From contig NZ_FWZU01000001.1 of the NCBI RefSeq assembly GCF_900177375.1, positions 558,001 to 622,000 of the forward strand: a DNA stretch of 64,000 bases, given 5' to 3'. Under the pieces are notes generated by a model, which was not told the origin of the DNA, searched no databases, and worked only from the letters and a program-made list of their open reading frames with translations. The first letter of the stretch is position 1. Each line of letters opens with the position of its first letter. Made by a program: the position numbers and the translations under genes. The DNA is from Desulfovibrio gilichinskyi. GTDB lineage: Bacteria > Desulfobacterota > Desulfovibrionia > Desulfovibrionales > Desulfovibrionaceae. Positions 52,627-61,925 of the stretch are shown here, piece after piece.

Positions 52627-53550
52627 ATGATTACAAGAATTACCATTGTCAGCGGCAAAGATGAAAGTAATATTCCGAAGGTAACCCCTGAGCAGCTTTT
52701 CCAGGCTCATCCTTTATGGGCTAGAGATATAGAACATTTTGGACCTTGGAATAGTGTCGAAGATGAGTGCCGAACTTATTCTACGTGGTTATCAGGAGCC
52801 AGAGCGGGCAGGCCGATAGCTATATGCGGTTCCTGCTTTTCAAGTCTTGATGTTGCGTGGCGTCTTAATTCTATGGAAGATCTGCCGGTGTGGGGAAGCG
52901 TTTTGGCTGTTGAACAGCACACTGGACGCGGCCAAATCAGGCGGGAGTGGGTTTCACCCCCCGGCAATATCTACGGGGCAATCAGGTGGCCTGGGATTGC
53001 TGCTGGATCTCCCGGGGAATTCCGGCCTGTATGGGCAAGAATTTTGCCTCTTATCGTCGGTTATCTCGCTTGTCGTGCTCTTAAAGATATAGGCGTTGAA
53101 GTTCAACTTAAATGGCCTAATGATCTTTTGAAGGACGGTAAGAAAATTGGCGGGATTCTTATTGAAGAGCGCGAATCTACAATTATGGTGGGGATAGGTC
53201 TAAATACAGCTTCTGCCCCTGAAAGAGAGCAACTCCGTCCTGATCATGCTGTTTCTGCTACATGTATTAATACTGAAGAAGTGCAGCTTGGCCCGCTTGA
53301 AACTTGGATTCATTTTGTGGATTATTTTAAAAGCCAGTTTGATTCGATTATTTCAATGCAGGAACCGGAAGATTTTCTTAAAATTTTGGCTGATCAATTA
53401 GTATGGTTCGGTGAAGAAGTTAGAATCGTGGATGGTCCTAAAGATGTTTCAGTAGGGCGTATCTGCGGTCTTTCTGCGGATGGCGGGCTGATTGTTGAGA
53501 AAGACGGAGCCCGGCATACTGTATATTCTGGAAGTGTTATGCCTCTATAG
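52627..53550 (+). CDS. birA: Biotin-[acetyl-CoA-carboxylase] ligase
   Basis: A 307-residue biotin protein ligase that attaches biotin to carboxylase carrier protein. The catalytic domain shows VEQHTGRGQIRREWVSPPG (GRG motif, near residue 100) and KWPNDLLKDGKKIGGILIEE (the biotin and substrate loop). It lacks an N-terminal HTH, so it is the ligase-only form without repressor function, though it has an extra ~75 N-terminal residues of unknown role. It lies between the cNMP genes and the PEP synthase gene. Confidence 0.9.
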   Translation: MITRITIVSGKDESNIPKVTPEQLFQAHPLWARDIEHFGPWNSVEDECRTYSTWLSGARAGRPIAICGSCFSSLDVAWRLNSMEDLPVWGSVLAVEQHTGRGQIRREWVSPPGNIYGAIRWPGIAAGSPGEFRPVWARILPLIVGYLACRALKDIGVEVQLKWPNDLLKDGKKIGGILIEERESTIMVGIGLNTASAPEREQLRPDHAVSATCINTEEVQLGPLETWIHFVDYFKSQFDSIISMQEPEDFLKILADQLVWFGEEVRIVDGPKDVSVGRICGLSADGGLIVEKDGARHTVYSGSVMPL

Positions 53551-53689
53551 TTTTTTATAATACATCTATTTTTAATTCAGTAGATTGTGTATAAAATATA
53601 ATTTAAAAATTAAACACCTTATATTAAGCGAAATTAATTAAATGACTGTTTCGCGAGCACAATGATTACTGTTGTGTAAGGAGTAAATA

Positions 53690-56600
53690 ATGGCTGGCAA
53701 AAAGGAAGAAGTTGGTACCGCTAAGAAATCAGAGACTGAATCTCCTAAAAAAAGTCAGGCAGTAAAACAGCTTGAACAAAAAATGGTTTTAGCCGGTTCT
53801 GATATTGTCAAAATTGGAGAAGATGCAGAACTTTTAGTTGGCGGTAAAAACTATAATACAGCACTGATCAGTCAAGTTGAAGGTATCAGAGCTCCGCAGT
53901 TCAGAGCTATTTCATCTTTGGCTTTTCATAAACTGCTTGATGAAACAAAGGTTCACGCAAGTCTTGTAAGAGCTGTTGTCGACAGCGAATATAATGCTGT
54001 TGATTGGAACAGTGAAAGCGTTAACAGTGATTCCGAATTTATACAGAATTTTGTCCGCTCCATTGCCTCTGTAATTAAAGAAGAAGCTAAAAAACATTCT
54101 GAAACTTTAATTCAGTTAAGAACTTTTGTTAATAACGTTGTTGAAGGTTTTGCCACCTCTCCTGAAGGTATTGATCAGCTCCGTAAACGGTCTGTTCTGG
54201 TTCAAAGTGCTATTTTGTCTGTCGACCTTCCAAAGGAAGTTGATGAAGCTGTTAAATCTGCTTATTTATCTATTTGCAAAGATGCCGGACTTGAAAATGA
54301 ACCTGTTGCTGTCAGATCTTCCGCAGCCGGTGAAGACAGTCGTAAAAAAGCCTTTGCCGGACTTCAGGATACTTATCTAAATATTATCGGTGAAGATAAC
54401 TGCGCTAAGGCTTACCATTGGGATTGTGCTTCCGCTTATAATCTCCGCAGTATGACTTACCGCCGTGAAGCAATTCTTGACGCTGTCACTCTCGCTGAAA
54501 ATACCGGAGATGCTTCTATAGCAGAAATAGCCAAAAAAGAATGGGCTATTGAAAATACTTCATTGTCAGTCTGTTTGATGCGCATGATTAATCCGGTTAT
54601 CTCCGGTACAGCGTTCAGTGCAGATACCGCAACAGGTTGCCGCGGAACTGACCGCAAAGACCTTGTTTCCATCGATGCCAGTTACGGTCTTGGTGAAGCG
54701 GTTGTCGGCGGAATGGTTACTCCTGATAAATTTTATGTTTTCCAGCGTGATGACGGCTCGGAAGTTGTTGTCCGTAATATGGGCAACAAAGACAAAAAGA
54801 TTGTTTACAGCGAAAATGGCGGAACCAAAGTTGAAAAGGTTCAACCTAATGAAATTTATCGCTGGGCTTTGTCGCTTGCTCAGGCCGAAGAAGTCGCTAA
54901 AGGCGTCCGCTCAATAAGTCAGGCTTATGGCGGCATGATCATGGATACTGAATTCTGTCTCGACGCAGCAGACAGATTATGGTTTGTGCAGGCTCGTCCT
55001 GAAACACGCTGGAACGAAGAGTTCGCAGATCATCCAAGTACAATTTTTATGCGCAGGCTGGAAGTTGATCCGAAAGCTCTTGTCTCGGCAGAAGTACTTC
55101 TCGAAGGAAACGGAGCTTCCCGCGGAGCGGGTCAGGGGACCGTTAAATATCTGCGGTCAGCTCTTGAGCTTAATAAAATTAATAAAGGTGACATCTTAGC
55201 TGCTGCCCGTACTGATCCGGATATGGTTCCGGGAATGCGTATTGCCGCAGGTATTATGGCCGATGTCGGCGGGGATACCAGTCACGCCGCAATTACTTCT
55301 CGCGAGCTTGGAATTCCGGCAATTATCGGTATTCAGCGTCTTGAAATTCTGCGGTCACTTGATGGGCAGGAAGTAACTGTCGATGGTTCCAGAGGCAAAG
55401 TTTATCGCGGGTTGCTTCCGCTGCGTGAAGTAGGTGGAACTATTGATACCGCAACGCTTCCTGCAACAAGAACAAAAGTTGGGCTTATTCTTGCTGATGT
55501 AGGACAGTCTCTTTTCCTCTCGCGCCTCAGAGAAGTTCCTGATTTTGAAGTCGGCCTGCTTAGAGCTGAATTTATGCTTGGTAATGTAGGTGTACATCCA
55601 CTTGCGCTTGAAGCATACGACAACGGAACTCTTGATAAGTTGATTCAGGATAAACTTGATGAACTTGATGCACGACTTACTCTTGTCATGAGGTCTCAGC
55701 TTGATTCCGGTCTTATTTCGCTGAACATAAAACTCAGAGAATACGTCGGAGCTCTTACCGGGCTAAGTCCTGAAATGGATGCACTTGCCAACGGTGAAAA
55801 TGCCAGAGGAACTGAAGAAGTTCTTGCTATGCACCGCAAGCTCAGAGATTTAGACAAAAAATTAGATAATTATTTGGAACATGCGGCAGAAAGCCTATAT
55901 ATTTTAAAGACTTCTGTTAAAATAGAAGAGCATGTTAAAGCCGTTTTAGGACTTCAGCAGGGCGTGGAAGAAAATGCTGATTCACGCTTTATCTACAGGC
56001 GTTTCGAATCTCCTGATGAAATATCAGACATGGTCGGTAAGGCTGTTAAAAATCCGATCGTTATTGAACTTAACGAAAAAATTAAATCTTTACGTGAAGA
56101 AGTTGCTCGCAAGATGGGCCTTAAGTCCGAAATGGACGAGGTTCAGACTTTAAGAAAGCGTATTTTTGAACTTTTACAATCTCGCGGATTGCGTTCTGGT
56201 AAAGAGAATTATATCCAGACATTATCACAGGGACTTGCTCTGTTCTCCATGGCTTTTTATGGCAAAGATATCATTTACCGGACCACAGATTTTAAAACAA
56301 ATGAGTACCATAACCTGCTTGGCGGACTCCTTTTTGAAAATCATGAAGATAACCCGATGCTTGGATATCGAGGCGTTTCCAGAGATATTCATGATTGGGA
56401 ACTTGAAGCTTTTAAACTTGCGCGAGGCGTTTTCGGTGGAAAGAATTTACACCTGATGCTTCCGTTTGTCAGAACCATTGAAGAAGCAAGAAGCATGAAA
56501 CGTTACCTTTCTCAGGTTCATCATCTTGAATCAGGTAAAGACGGCTTAAAGCTTATTTTGATGGCTGAAATACCTAGTAATGCAATTCTCAGTAAGGAAT

Positions 56601-57274
56601 TCATTAAAGAAGTTGATGGATTCTCGATCGGCTCGAATGATATGACTCAGCTTGTTTTAGGAACAGACAGAGATAATTCCAGGCTCCAGCATATCTATGA
56701 TGAAGAAGACCCCGCCGTTGTATGGGCGATTCTTTCGACCATATTCACCGGGCAGAAATTTGGTAAGAAAATCGGTTTCTGCGGTCAGGGTGTATCAAAC
56801 AGTGTTATTCTGCGCGGAGTTGTCTGCATTGCAGGTATTGTTTCAGCTTCTGTTGTGCCTGATACATATCTTCAGACAAAACTTGATATGGCGGCTGTCG
56901 AAGCTGAAAATATCAAGGTCAGTGAACTCGGTAAGTGGATTAATGCAAGACACTTTGATAATCTTGCAAACTTAATGGAAGGGAATGGTTACGGGCATAT
57001 CATTAAGAAATACAATACACCTGAAGACCTGGAAGACTGGTATGAAGGTGAAATAAGAAGACTTAATGAACAGCTTCGTGACAACATTGATACTCCGAAA
57101 GAAGATTTTTATCGTCAGGAAATGAATACATTCCGCGGAACGTTCCATAAAGCTGTGATCTATTCTGCATGGAACTGGTCACAGACTGTCGAAGACGCCA
57201 TGCACCATGCAGGTTTTGCTACTTTTGAAGAACAGGAAGCTGCTCTAAACAAGCAATATTCCAAGAAATGGTAG
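53690..57274 (+). CDS. ppsA: PEP synthase-type enzyme, long form with a large insert
   Basis: A 1194-residue protein of the PEP-utilising family; the typical PEP synthase has ~800. The N-terminal nucleotide-binding domain (about 40-440) has AVRSSAAGEDSRKKAFAGLQ and SYGLGEAVVGGMVTPDKFYV. The swivel domain carries the phospho-His (H532) in GGDTSHAAITSRELGIPAII. The PEP barrel begins with LILADVGQSLFL and LLRAEFMLGNVGVHPLALEA, is interrupted by about 210 helical residues (about 650-860), and resumes at DIIYRTTDFKTNEYHNLLGG. FSIGSNDMTQLVLGTDRDNS and GFCGQGVSNS close the site. A ~100-residue C-terminal extension follows. It probably makes PEP from pyruvate. Confidence 0.85.
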   Translation: MAGKKEEVGTAKKSETESPKKSQAVKQLEQKMVLAGSDIVKIGEDAELLVGGKNYNTALISQVEGIRAPQFRAISSLAFHKLLDETKVHASLVRAVVDSEYNAVDWNSESVNSDSEFIQNFVRSIASVIKEEAKKHSETLIQLRTFVNNVVEGFATSPEGIDQLRKRSVLVQSAILSVDLPKEVDEAVKSAYLSICKDAGLENEPVAVRSSAAGEDSRKKAFAGLQDTYLNIIGEDNCAKAYHWDCASAYNLRSMTYRREAILDAVTLAENTGDASIAEIAKKEWAIENTSLSVCLMRMINPVISGTAFSADTATGCRGTDRKDLVSIDASYGLGEAVVGGMVTPDKFYVFQRDDGSEVVVRNMGNKDKKIVYSENGGTKVEKVQPNEIYRWALSLAQAEEVAKGVRSISQAYGGMIMDTEFCLDAADRLWFVQARPETRWNEEFADHPSTIFMRRLEVDPKALVSAEVLLEGNGASRGAGQGTVKYLRSALELNKINKGDILAAARTDPDMVPGMRIAAGIMADVGGDTSHAAITSRELGIPAIIGIQRLEILRSLDGQEVTVDGSRGKVYRGLLPLREVGGTIDTATLPATRTKVGLILADVGQSLFLSRLREVPDFEVGLLRAEFMLGNVGVHPLALEAYDNGTLDKLIQDKLDELDARLTLVMRSQLDSGLISLNIKLREYVGALTGLSPEMDALANGENARGTEEVLAMHRKLRDLDKKLDNYLEHAAESLYILKTSVKIEEHVKAVLGLQQGVEENADSRFIYRRFESPDEISDMVGKAVKNPIVIELNEKIKSLREEVARKMGLKSEMDEVQTLRKRIFELLQSRGLRSGKENYIQTLSQGLALFSMAFYGKDIIYRTTDFKTNEYHNLLGGLLFENHEDNPMLGYRGVSRDIHDWELEAFKLARGVFGGKNLHLMLPFVRTIEEARSMKRYLSQVHHLESGKDGLKLILMAEIPSNAILSKEFIKEVDGFSIGSNDMTQLVLGTDRDNSRLQHIYDEEDPAVVWAILSTIFTGQKFGKKIGFCGQGVSNSVILRGVVCIAGIVSASVVPDTYLQTKLDMAAVEAENIKVSELGKWINARHFDNLANLMEGNGYGHIIKKYNTPEDLEDWYEGEIRRLNEQLRDNIDTPKEDFYRQEMNTFRGTFHKAVIYSAWNWSQTVEDAMHHAGFATFEEQEAALNKQYSKKW

Positions 57275-57293
57275 AATTGTAGTTATTAATAAT

Positions 57294-57329
57294 CATCAAG
57301 ACCAGCTTTTAAGCAAGTTGGTCTTGATG
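57294..57329 (+). terminator. Hairpin after the PEP synthase gene
   Basis: CATCAAGACC (57294-57303) pairs with GGTCTTGATG (57320-57329), extended by further pairs toward the loop. It lacks a T tract, so it may be a processing or weak termination site. Confidence 0.5.
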
Positions 57330-57413
57330 AGATTTGTGCATTCTTTGTGAGTTGCTGGAAACCTTGACAGATAAGGGCGGCAAAGGCATATTCAGACAAT
57401 ATCAGGAGCAATA

Positions 57414-57854
57414 ATGTATAAATCAAGCTGGTTTTTAAAAATAAGCCTGACTGTTATCAGTTTGTTGATGCTTATTCTTAGCGGATGTTCCATGAAGTCT
57501 GATAACTATGTCGGCAGTCAGGATTCTTATGGCTCCAGAGTTACCCGTAAGATAGGGCGTGGAATGACTAATATCATTACGGCTCCGATTGAAATTCCTA
57601 ATCAGGCTGTGAATATGGCGGCAGAAAGTGATGGTCCGGGTGAACAGTTGGCTGGATATTTCGGCGGCTTTGTAACCGGGTTTGCGTATGGAACCGGAAG
57701 AGTTGTTTCCGGCATGTATGATATTGTTACTTCACCGTTCGGTGGACCTGCTGGCCCCACAATGGATGAGGAATTTATCTCCTCTGAATTTACCGATAAA
57801 GTTGATGCCCGGGATAATAGTTTTACAGATATCACCGGCGGAGAACTGTATTGA
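57414..57854 (+). CDS. Lipoprotein resembling exosortase-associated TIGR04073 family
   Basis: A 146-residue lipoprotein with lipobox LSGC (Cys near residue 24). The body reads SRVTRKIGRGMTNIITAPIE, then IPNQAVNMAAESDGPGEQLA and GYFGGFVTGFAYGTGRVVSG, glycine-rich and amphipathic, which resembles the small proteins of the TIGR04073 group. No exosortase gene is in the window, so this is a likeness only. It is monocistronic, with a terminator after 60 bases. Confidence 0.6.
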   Translation: MYKSSWFLKISLTVISLLMLILSGCSMKSDNYVGSQDSYGSRVTRKIGRGMTNIITAPIEIPNQAVNMAAESDGPGEQLAGYFGGFVTGFAYGTGRVVSGMYDIVTSPFGGPAGPTMDEEFISSEFTDKVDARDNSFTDITGGELY

Positions 57855-57914
57855 TTTATTCATTTTTTTCATGGTTGGATCGTTATATATTGCAAAAAAA
57901 GTTATTTAAAATTT

Positions 57915-57948
57915 AACCCTCCGCAGGATTTACGCTGGAGGGTTTTTA
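57915..57948 (+). terminator. Terminator after the lipoprotein gene
   Basis: AACCCTCC (57915-57922) pairs with GGAGGGTT (57937-57944), followed by a T run. Confidence 0.85.
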
Positions 57949-57980
57949 TTTGCCATTTTTTTAAAGTAATGAGGAAGAAT

Positions 57981-58796
57981 ATGTTAAAAAGGACAGTGTT
58001 ATTTATTATCGTCTTGGTGTTCGTATCCGGTTGCGCCAGCAAACAGGTATTAAAAAGTCAGATAGCTGAAATTATAAAAGAAAATCCACAAATTATTTTA
58101 GATGCAATGCGTGAAAATAATCTGGAGTTACTGAAAATTGTTGAAAGCGGTGTTGATGCACGCAATGAACTAAACCGTAAAGCGAAATTTCAAGCTGAAA
58201 TCAATAATCCTTTTAAACCTGTTCTTTCTCCTGACAGGGCAAGTATAGGCAACCCTGACGCGCCTGTTACTATTGTAGAATATTCAGATTTTCTTTGTCC
58301 TTACTGCCAAAAAGGAGCCGAGGTTGTGCGCGACCTTGTAGCCAAAAATCCTGCTAAATACAGATTGGTGTATAAACATCTTCCACTGCACGCAGAATCT
58401 AAAAAGCTTGCAGCTGTTTTTGAGGCTATAGCTCTAATTGATAAAGATAAGGCTTTTAAATTTCATGATGCAGCATTTCAAAATCAAAAAAAATTATTTG
58501 ATGATTCTGATGGAAAAGTTCTCGGCAAAATATTGCTTGAACTGGGTATTGATTTAGGTGAATTGCAGAAGGTTTTGAAGTCTGCAAAAATTGCCGAAAA
58601 TATTGCTGCAGACCAGGCAGAAGCAAAATCATTCGGATTTGATGCAACTCCTACTTTTCTTGTAAATGGAGTTTCAATCCGCGGTTATGTACCAGAAGAT
58701 AAATTCGAAGCTATCGTTGAGCTTATTCTTGAAAAAAGTCCTAAAAAAGAAACCACTGACGGTGACATTTGTGAAGATTGCTTAAATAAAATGTAA
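57981..58796 (+). CDS. DsbA-like thiol-disulfide lipoprotein
   Basis: A 271-residue lipoprotein (lipobox VSGC). After a helical stretch (about 25-75, in the manner of BdbD/DsbA-type leaders) comes a thioredoxin-fold DsbA domain. The active-site motif CPYC is in SDFLCPYCQKGAEVVRDL, the cis-Pro in FDATPTFLVNGVSIRGYV, and the helical insertion lies between. It would oxidise or shuffle disulfides in envelope proteins. A C-terminal C-x2-C (ICEDCLNKM) is an extra cysteine pair. The ATG at 57981 has GAGGAAG just upstream; the in-frame ATG at 57969 is the alternative. Confidence 0.85.
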   Translation: MLKRTVLFIIVLVFVSGCASKQVLKSQIAEIIKENPQIILDAMRENNLELLKIVESGVDARNELNRKAKFQAEINNPFKPVLSPDRASIGNPDAPVTIVEYSDFLCPYCQKGAEVVRDLVAKNPAKYRLVYKHLPLHAESKKLAAVFEAIALIDKDKAFKFHDAAFQNQKKLFDDSDGKVLGKILLELGIDLGELQKVLKSAKIAENIAADQAEAKSFGFDATPTFLVNGVSIRGYVPEDKFEAIVELILEKSPKKETTDGDICEDCLNKM

Positions 58797-58813
58797 TTAT
58801 TTAGGGATACTAA

Positions 58814-59548
58814 ATGAGAGATATAAATAACATTGTTGACCCTCCAGAAGATCTCCATATTTGCTTCGGAGGGGGAGACTTTCGTAAAATCGGAAGTAAA
58901 ATGGTTACTTTTTGTAAAGAAAAGCTTGATCTTACTCCAAACGAAAGTGTTTTAGATATTGGATGCGGAATTGGACGGCTTGCTTTTCCATTGCTAGAAT
59001 ATCTAAGTGAAAATGGCAGGTATGAAGGTTTTGATACTTTTCCGGTAGGAGTTAAGTGGTGCTCTGAAAATATCACTCCTGAATTCCCGAATTTTAAATT
59101 CCAACTGGTTGATATTTTTAATACTACCTATAATCCATACGCTCAGACAAAAGCTTCGGAATTCATTTTCCCGTATGAGGATAATACCTTTGACCTCGTG
59201 ATGTTGAATTCTGTTTTTACGCATATGATGCCTGATGATATCATTAATTATCTATCTGAAATAGATAGAGTTTTAAAAGATACAGGCAGAGTTTTTGTAA
59301 CTTATTTTTTAATAAATAAAGAATCTTCTGAACTTATGAAATCAGGGAAAAGTGTTCATGATTTCCAGAAGTTCGGGATTTTTTATACCTCCGATCCTAA
59401 AGAACCTATGGACGCGGTAGGATATGATGAACATTTTATGTTTAACCTTTTTGAGAAGTATAACTTGAAAATTAAAGAAGTATTGTACGGGACTTGGTGC
59501 GGGCACAATGCTGGAAATCATCAGGATATTGTTCTACTTACGCGATGA
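58814..59548 (+). CDS. Class I SAM-dependent methyltransferase
   Basis: A 244-residue methyltransferase. Motif I is VLDIGCGIGRLAFPLLEYL (near residue 47), followed by YEGFDTFPVGVKWC. Motif IV-V is FDLVMLNSVFTHMMPDDIIN and EIDRVLKDTGRVFVTYFLIN. It belongs to the Methyltransf_11/25 type, with unknown substrate. Its start follows the DsbA-like gene by 17 bases, with AGGGAT upstream. The 3' end abuts the larB remnant on the other strand, which suggests that an insertion or deletion brought this gene against the lar genes. Confidence 0.82.
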   Translation: MRDINNIVDPPEDLHICFGGGDFRKIGSKMVTFCKEKLDLTPNESVLDIGCGIGRLAFPLLEYLSENGRYEGFDTFPVGVKWCSENITPEFPNFKFQLVDIFNTTYNPYAQTKASEFIFPYEDNTFDLVMLNSVFTHMMPDDIINYLSEIDRVLKDTGRVFVTYFLINKESSELMKSGKSVHDFQKFGIFYTSDPKEPMDAVGYDEHFMFNLFEKYNLKIKEVLYGTWCGHNAGNHQDIVLLTR

Positions 59549-59673
59549 TAATCGAGTTTAGCGCAGCCTAAATCTTGAAAAGATAATTGTGAAATCGTTT
59601 CCAGAATTTCAGAATCGTTTGTTTTACCGCTTTTATACAGTTGGAGAAGCTTAATCAGCTCAGTCCAGCTTAT
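59521..59673 (-). pseudogene. larB: Truncated larB remnant (N-terminal ~44 residues)
   Basis: On the minus strand, right after larC, a frame reads WTELIKLLQLYKSGKTNDS and then ILETISQLSFQDLGCAKLDY followed by HR. This matches the N-terminus of LarB (a carboxylase of the nickel-pincer cofactor path), whose members begin with ELL-x-x-x-x-G and then PFEDLGFAKLDHHR. After this the similarity stops, where the methyltransferase gene ends on the other strand. No ATG, GTG or TTG precedes it. The codon at 59671-59673 is ATA, overlapping the larC stop TAA, as if a former ATGA overlap had mutated to ATAA. Confidence 0.72.
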
Positions 59674-60887
59674 TTAGAATCCTTTATAGGCAGGAAACAT
59701 TGCCGCTTAACTTCTTCAGAAATTATGCGCGGTGAGAGTCCTGTTTGTTTTGAAATTTCTACTAAATCATCAAACTCTGGTTTTCTGCTGATTAAATGTC
59801 GGTCAAATGTAGATATCTTGATTCTTACCGGATACTTCGTTCCGTTTATTTCAACTTGATATTTATCAATTTTGCGACCTGCGATAAATCTGTTCACAAC
59901 TTGCGCACGCACTCCGATAGAGCCTGTATGCTGCATGAGTTTACGGCTCATTCTTCTTTCTTCACCGGGGAGACACAGAATTGAAACAAGCTGTGCAGGG
60001 CGGTTCTTTTTGCCTGTCGCCGAACTGATGTAGGCATCAAGAGCACCTGCATCAAGCATCTCGTTTAGAGCATGACCTAACACTTCTCCGCTTGCGTCAT
60101 CAATCAGAGTTTCAAGTAAGACGGCCTGTTCATTATTTTCGCAAGAGGAAATATTCTCAATAATTCTGATAATATTCGGGGATACTTTTAATTCTGCGTT
60201 GCCGGCTCCTTTTCCGATTTTAAGAGGTGTTGAAGTCGGGTAAACTTTTATAAAATCATCAACGATACAGGCAAGCAGCGCCACTCCTGTCGGAGTAGCC
60301 AGTTCAAACTGCTCGGTTGAAGAAGCTACAGGGATTGATCTTTTACAAAGAATTTCGAGAGTTGCAGGGGCAGGGGCGGGAAGTTCGCCATGATCCATTG
60401 AAATAATGCCGTTGCCGACAGCTACAGGAAGACAGGAAATCTTACCGCTCATATAGTCGTATTTATCGAGAAGCCAAAGAACTCCGGCTATATCAATAAC
60501 AGTATCAACCGAACCAACTTCGTGCAGGTGGTAGTGGCCTTTGTGAACTGCGGACTCAGCCTCTGACAGTGTTGATATTACTTCAAGTCCTTTATCAATC
60601 ACTTCAGGCGACATTTCCATGAAGTTTGAAATGTTTTTAAAAGCTCTTGCAAGATCTTCTGCGGATGCAAATCGTTCACCTTTAAGCCCGATTTCCATCC
60701 GTACAGCTCCTATACCCATGGATGTGGCATGTACGGCTTTAATGGAGGCGGTGCAATGAGTTAATTCACAAACGGCTTTATTGAGGAGGGGAATGCATTC
60801 CTGATCTCCTGTAAGGTCCAGCAGGGCGGATAAAAGCATGTCTCCGGCTACACCGGCCATTCGTGGATCAATTAATAGTGATTTCAT
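59670..60887 (-). CDS. larC: Nickel pincer cofactor biosynthesis protein LarC
   Basis: A 405-residue protein that inserts nickel into the pyridinium-dithiocarboxylate cofactor of lactate racemase. The N-terminus has PRMAGVAGDMLLSALLDLTG, followed by the His-rich KGHYHLHEVGSVDTVIDIAG. The middle has GNGIISMDHGELPAPAPATL and ATPTGVALLACIVDDF. The C-terminal half (LETLIDDASGEVLGHAL and beyond) is the LarC2-like domain in the same frame, so no programmed frameshift is needed. The end of the gene touches the broken larB. No larA or larE is in the window. Confidence 0.92.
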   Translation of the reverse strand: MKSLLIDPRMAGVAGDMLLSALLDLTGDQECIPLLNKAVCELTHCTASIKAVHATSMGIGAVRMEIGLKGERFASAEDLARAFKNISNFMEMSPEVIDKGLEVISTLSEAESAVHKGHYHLHEVGSVDTVIDIAGVLWLLDKYDYMSGKISCLPVAVGNGIISMDHGELPAPAPATLEILCKRSIPVASSTEQFELATPTGVALLACIVDDFIKVYPTSTPLKIGKGAGNAELKVSPNIIRIIENISSCENNEQAVLLETLIDDASGEVLGHALNEMLDAGALDAYISSATGKKNRPAQLVSILCLPGEERRMSRKLMQHTGSIGVRAQVVNRFIAGRKIDKYQVEINGTKYPVRIKISTFDRHLISRKPEFDDLVEISKQTGLSPRIISEEVKRQCFLPIKDSK

Positions 60888-60899
60888 TTTATCCTTCAG

Positions 60900-60921
60900 C
60901 TGCGGACTAGTTTATCCGCAG
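60900..60921 (-). promoter_or_regulatory. Hairpin just upstream of the larC ribosome binding site
   Basis: CTGCGGA (60900-60906) pairs with TCCGCAG (60915-60921) on the transcript between galE and larC, just ahead of the larC AAGGA site. It has no T tract, so it may shape translation or mark weak termination. Confidence 0.4.
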
Positions 60922-60929
60922 TGTTAAAG

Positions 60930-61925
60930 TTAAAAAACAGGATTTTTATGCCAACGATATGCTGTTTCAATAATTTCACGCAGATCCTTATAGCGGGGTG
61001 TCCAGTTAAGAATATTGTGTGCTTTTGAGCTGTCTGCGACAAGTCTTGGTGAGTCACCATCTCGTTTCGGTTCAAATTCATATGGAATTTTTTTGCCGAT
61101 AACATCACCGGCGGCGTTGATGACATCTAATACGCTGAACCCGTTTCCGTTTCCGAGGTTAAAAGAGTGAGCGCCGTGGGCTGTTTCCAAAAAATTTATT
61201 GCAGCAAGATGCGCTTCGCATAAATCTTGAATATGAATATAATCTCTAACACATGTTCCATCAGGAGTAGGGTAATCGTCGCCGAATATTTTAAGCTTGC
61301 GACCCTGATCAAGGCTGCTTAACAAAATATTAGGAATGAGGTGAGTTTCAGGGCGATGAGCTTCACCTATTGAACCATCAGGATGAGCACCTGCCGCATT
61401 GAAATATCTGAAGCTTACGGAGTTAAAATTATACGCAGTTGCATAATCCGCAATAATTTCTTCTACATATAGTTTGGTTTTTCCATATGGATTCAGCGGA
61501 GCAAGCGGGTGACTTTCAGTAATTAAGTCCATGACCGGTTCACCGTATACAGCCGCTGAGGATGAGAAAACAAATTTATTAACGCCATGATTACGCATGG
61601 CCTGCAAAAGGTTTAAGGTCCCTGTAACGTTGTTGTCATAGTATTGAAAAGGGTGTTTCACTGAGTCGCTGACAACAATCAGGCCGGAGAAATGAAATAC
61701 AGCGTCAAATTTTTTAGAGCCTAAAGCTTTATCCAGATCATCGGGGTTTCTTAAATCTCCCTTTATAAACTCTCCCCATTTAAGAGCTTTGGAATATCCT
61801 GTAGAAAGGTTATCAAATACAGTAACTTCATAGCCGTAACTATCAAGCATTCGCGCCATATGAGAACCGATATATCCGGCTCCGCCGCATACTAGTAGAG
61901 AAAGTTTTTTATTATCGCTATTCAT
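60930..61925 (-). CDS. galE: UDP-glucose 4-epimerase
   Basis: A 331-residue extended short-chain dehydrogenase/reductase. The NAD site is LVCGGAGYIGSHMARML (GxxGxxG, residues about 11-25). The catalytic pair is in NPYGKTKLYVEEI (YxxxK, near residue 148), and SSSAAVYGEP holds the Ser. The C-terminal part has GTCVRDYIHIQDLCEAHLAA and the substrate loop RRDGD-like KRDGDSPRLVAD. It interconverts UDP-glucose and UDP-galactose and uses the product of GalU. It is upstream of larC by 42 bases. Confidence 0.95.
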   Translation of the reverse strand: MNSDNKKLSLLVCGGAGYIGSHMARMLDSYGYEVTVFDNLSTGYSKALKWGEFIKGDLRNPDDLDKALGSKKFDAVFHFSGLIVVSDSVKHPFQYYDNNVTGTLNLLQAMRNHGVNKFVFSSSAAVYGEPVMDLITESHPLAPLNPYGKTKLYVEEIIADYATAYNFNSVSFRYFNAAGAHPDGSIGEAHRPETHLIPNILLSSLDQGRKLKIFGDDYPTPDGTCVRDYIHIQDLCEAHLAAINFLETAHGAHSFNLGNGNGFSVLDVINAAGDVIGKKIPYEFEPKRDGDSPRLVADSSKAHNILNWTPRYKDLREIIETAYRWHKNPVF

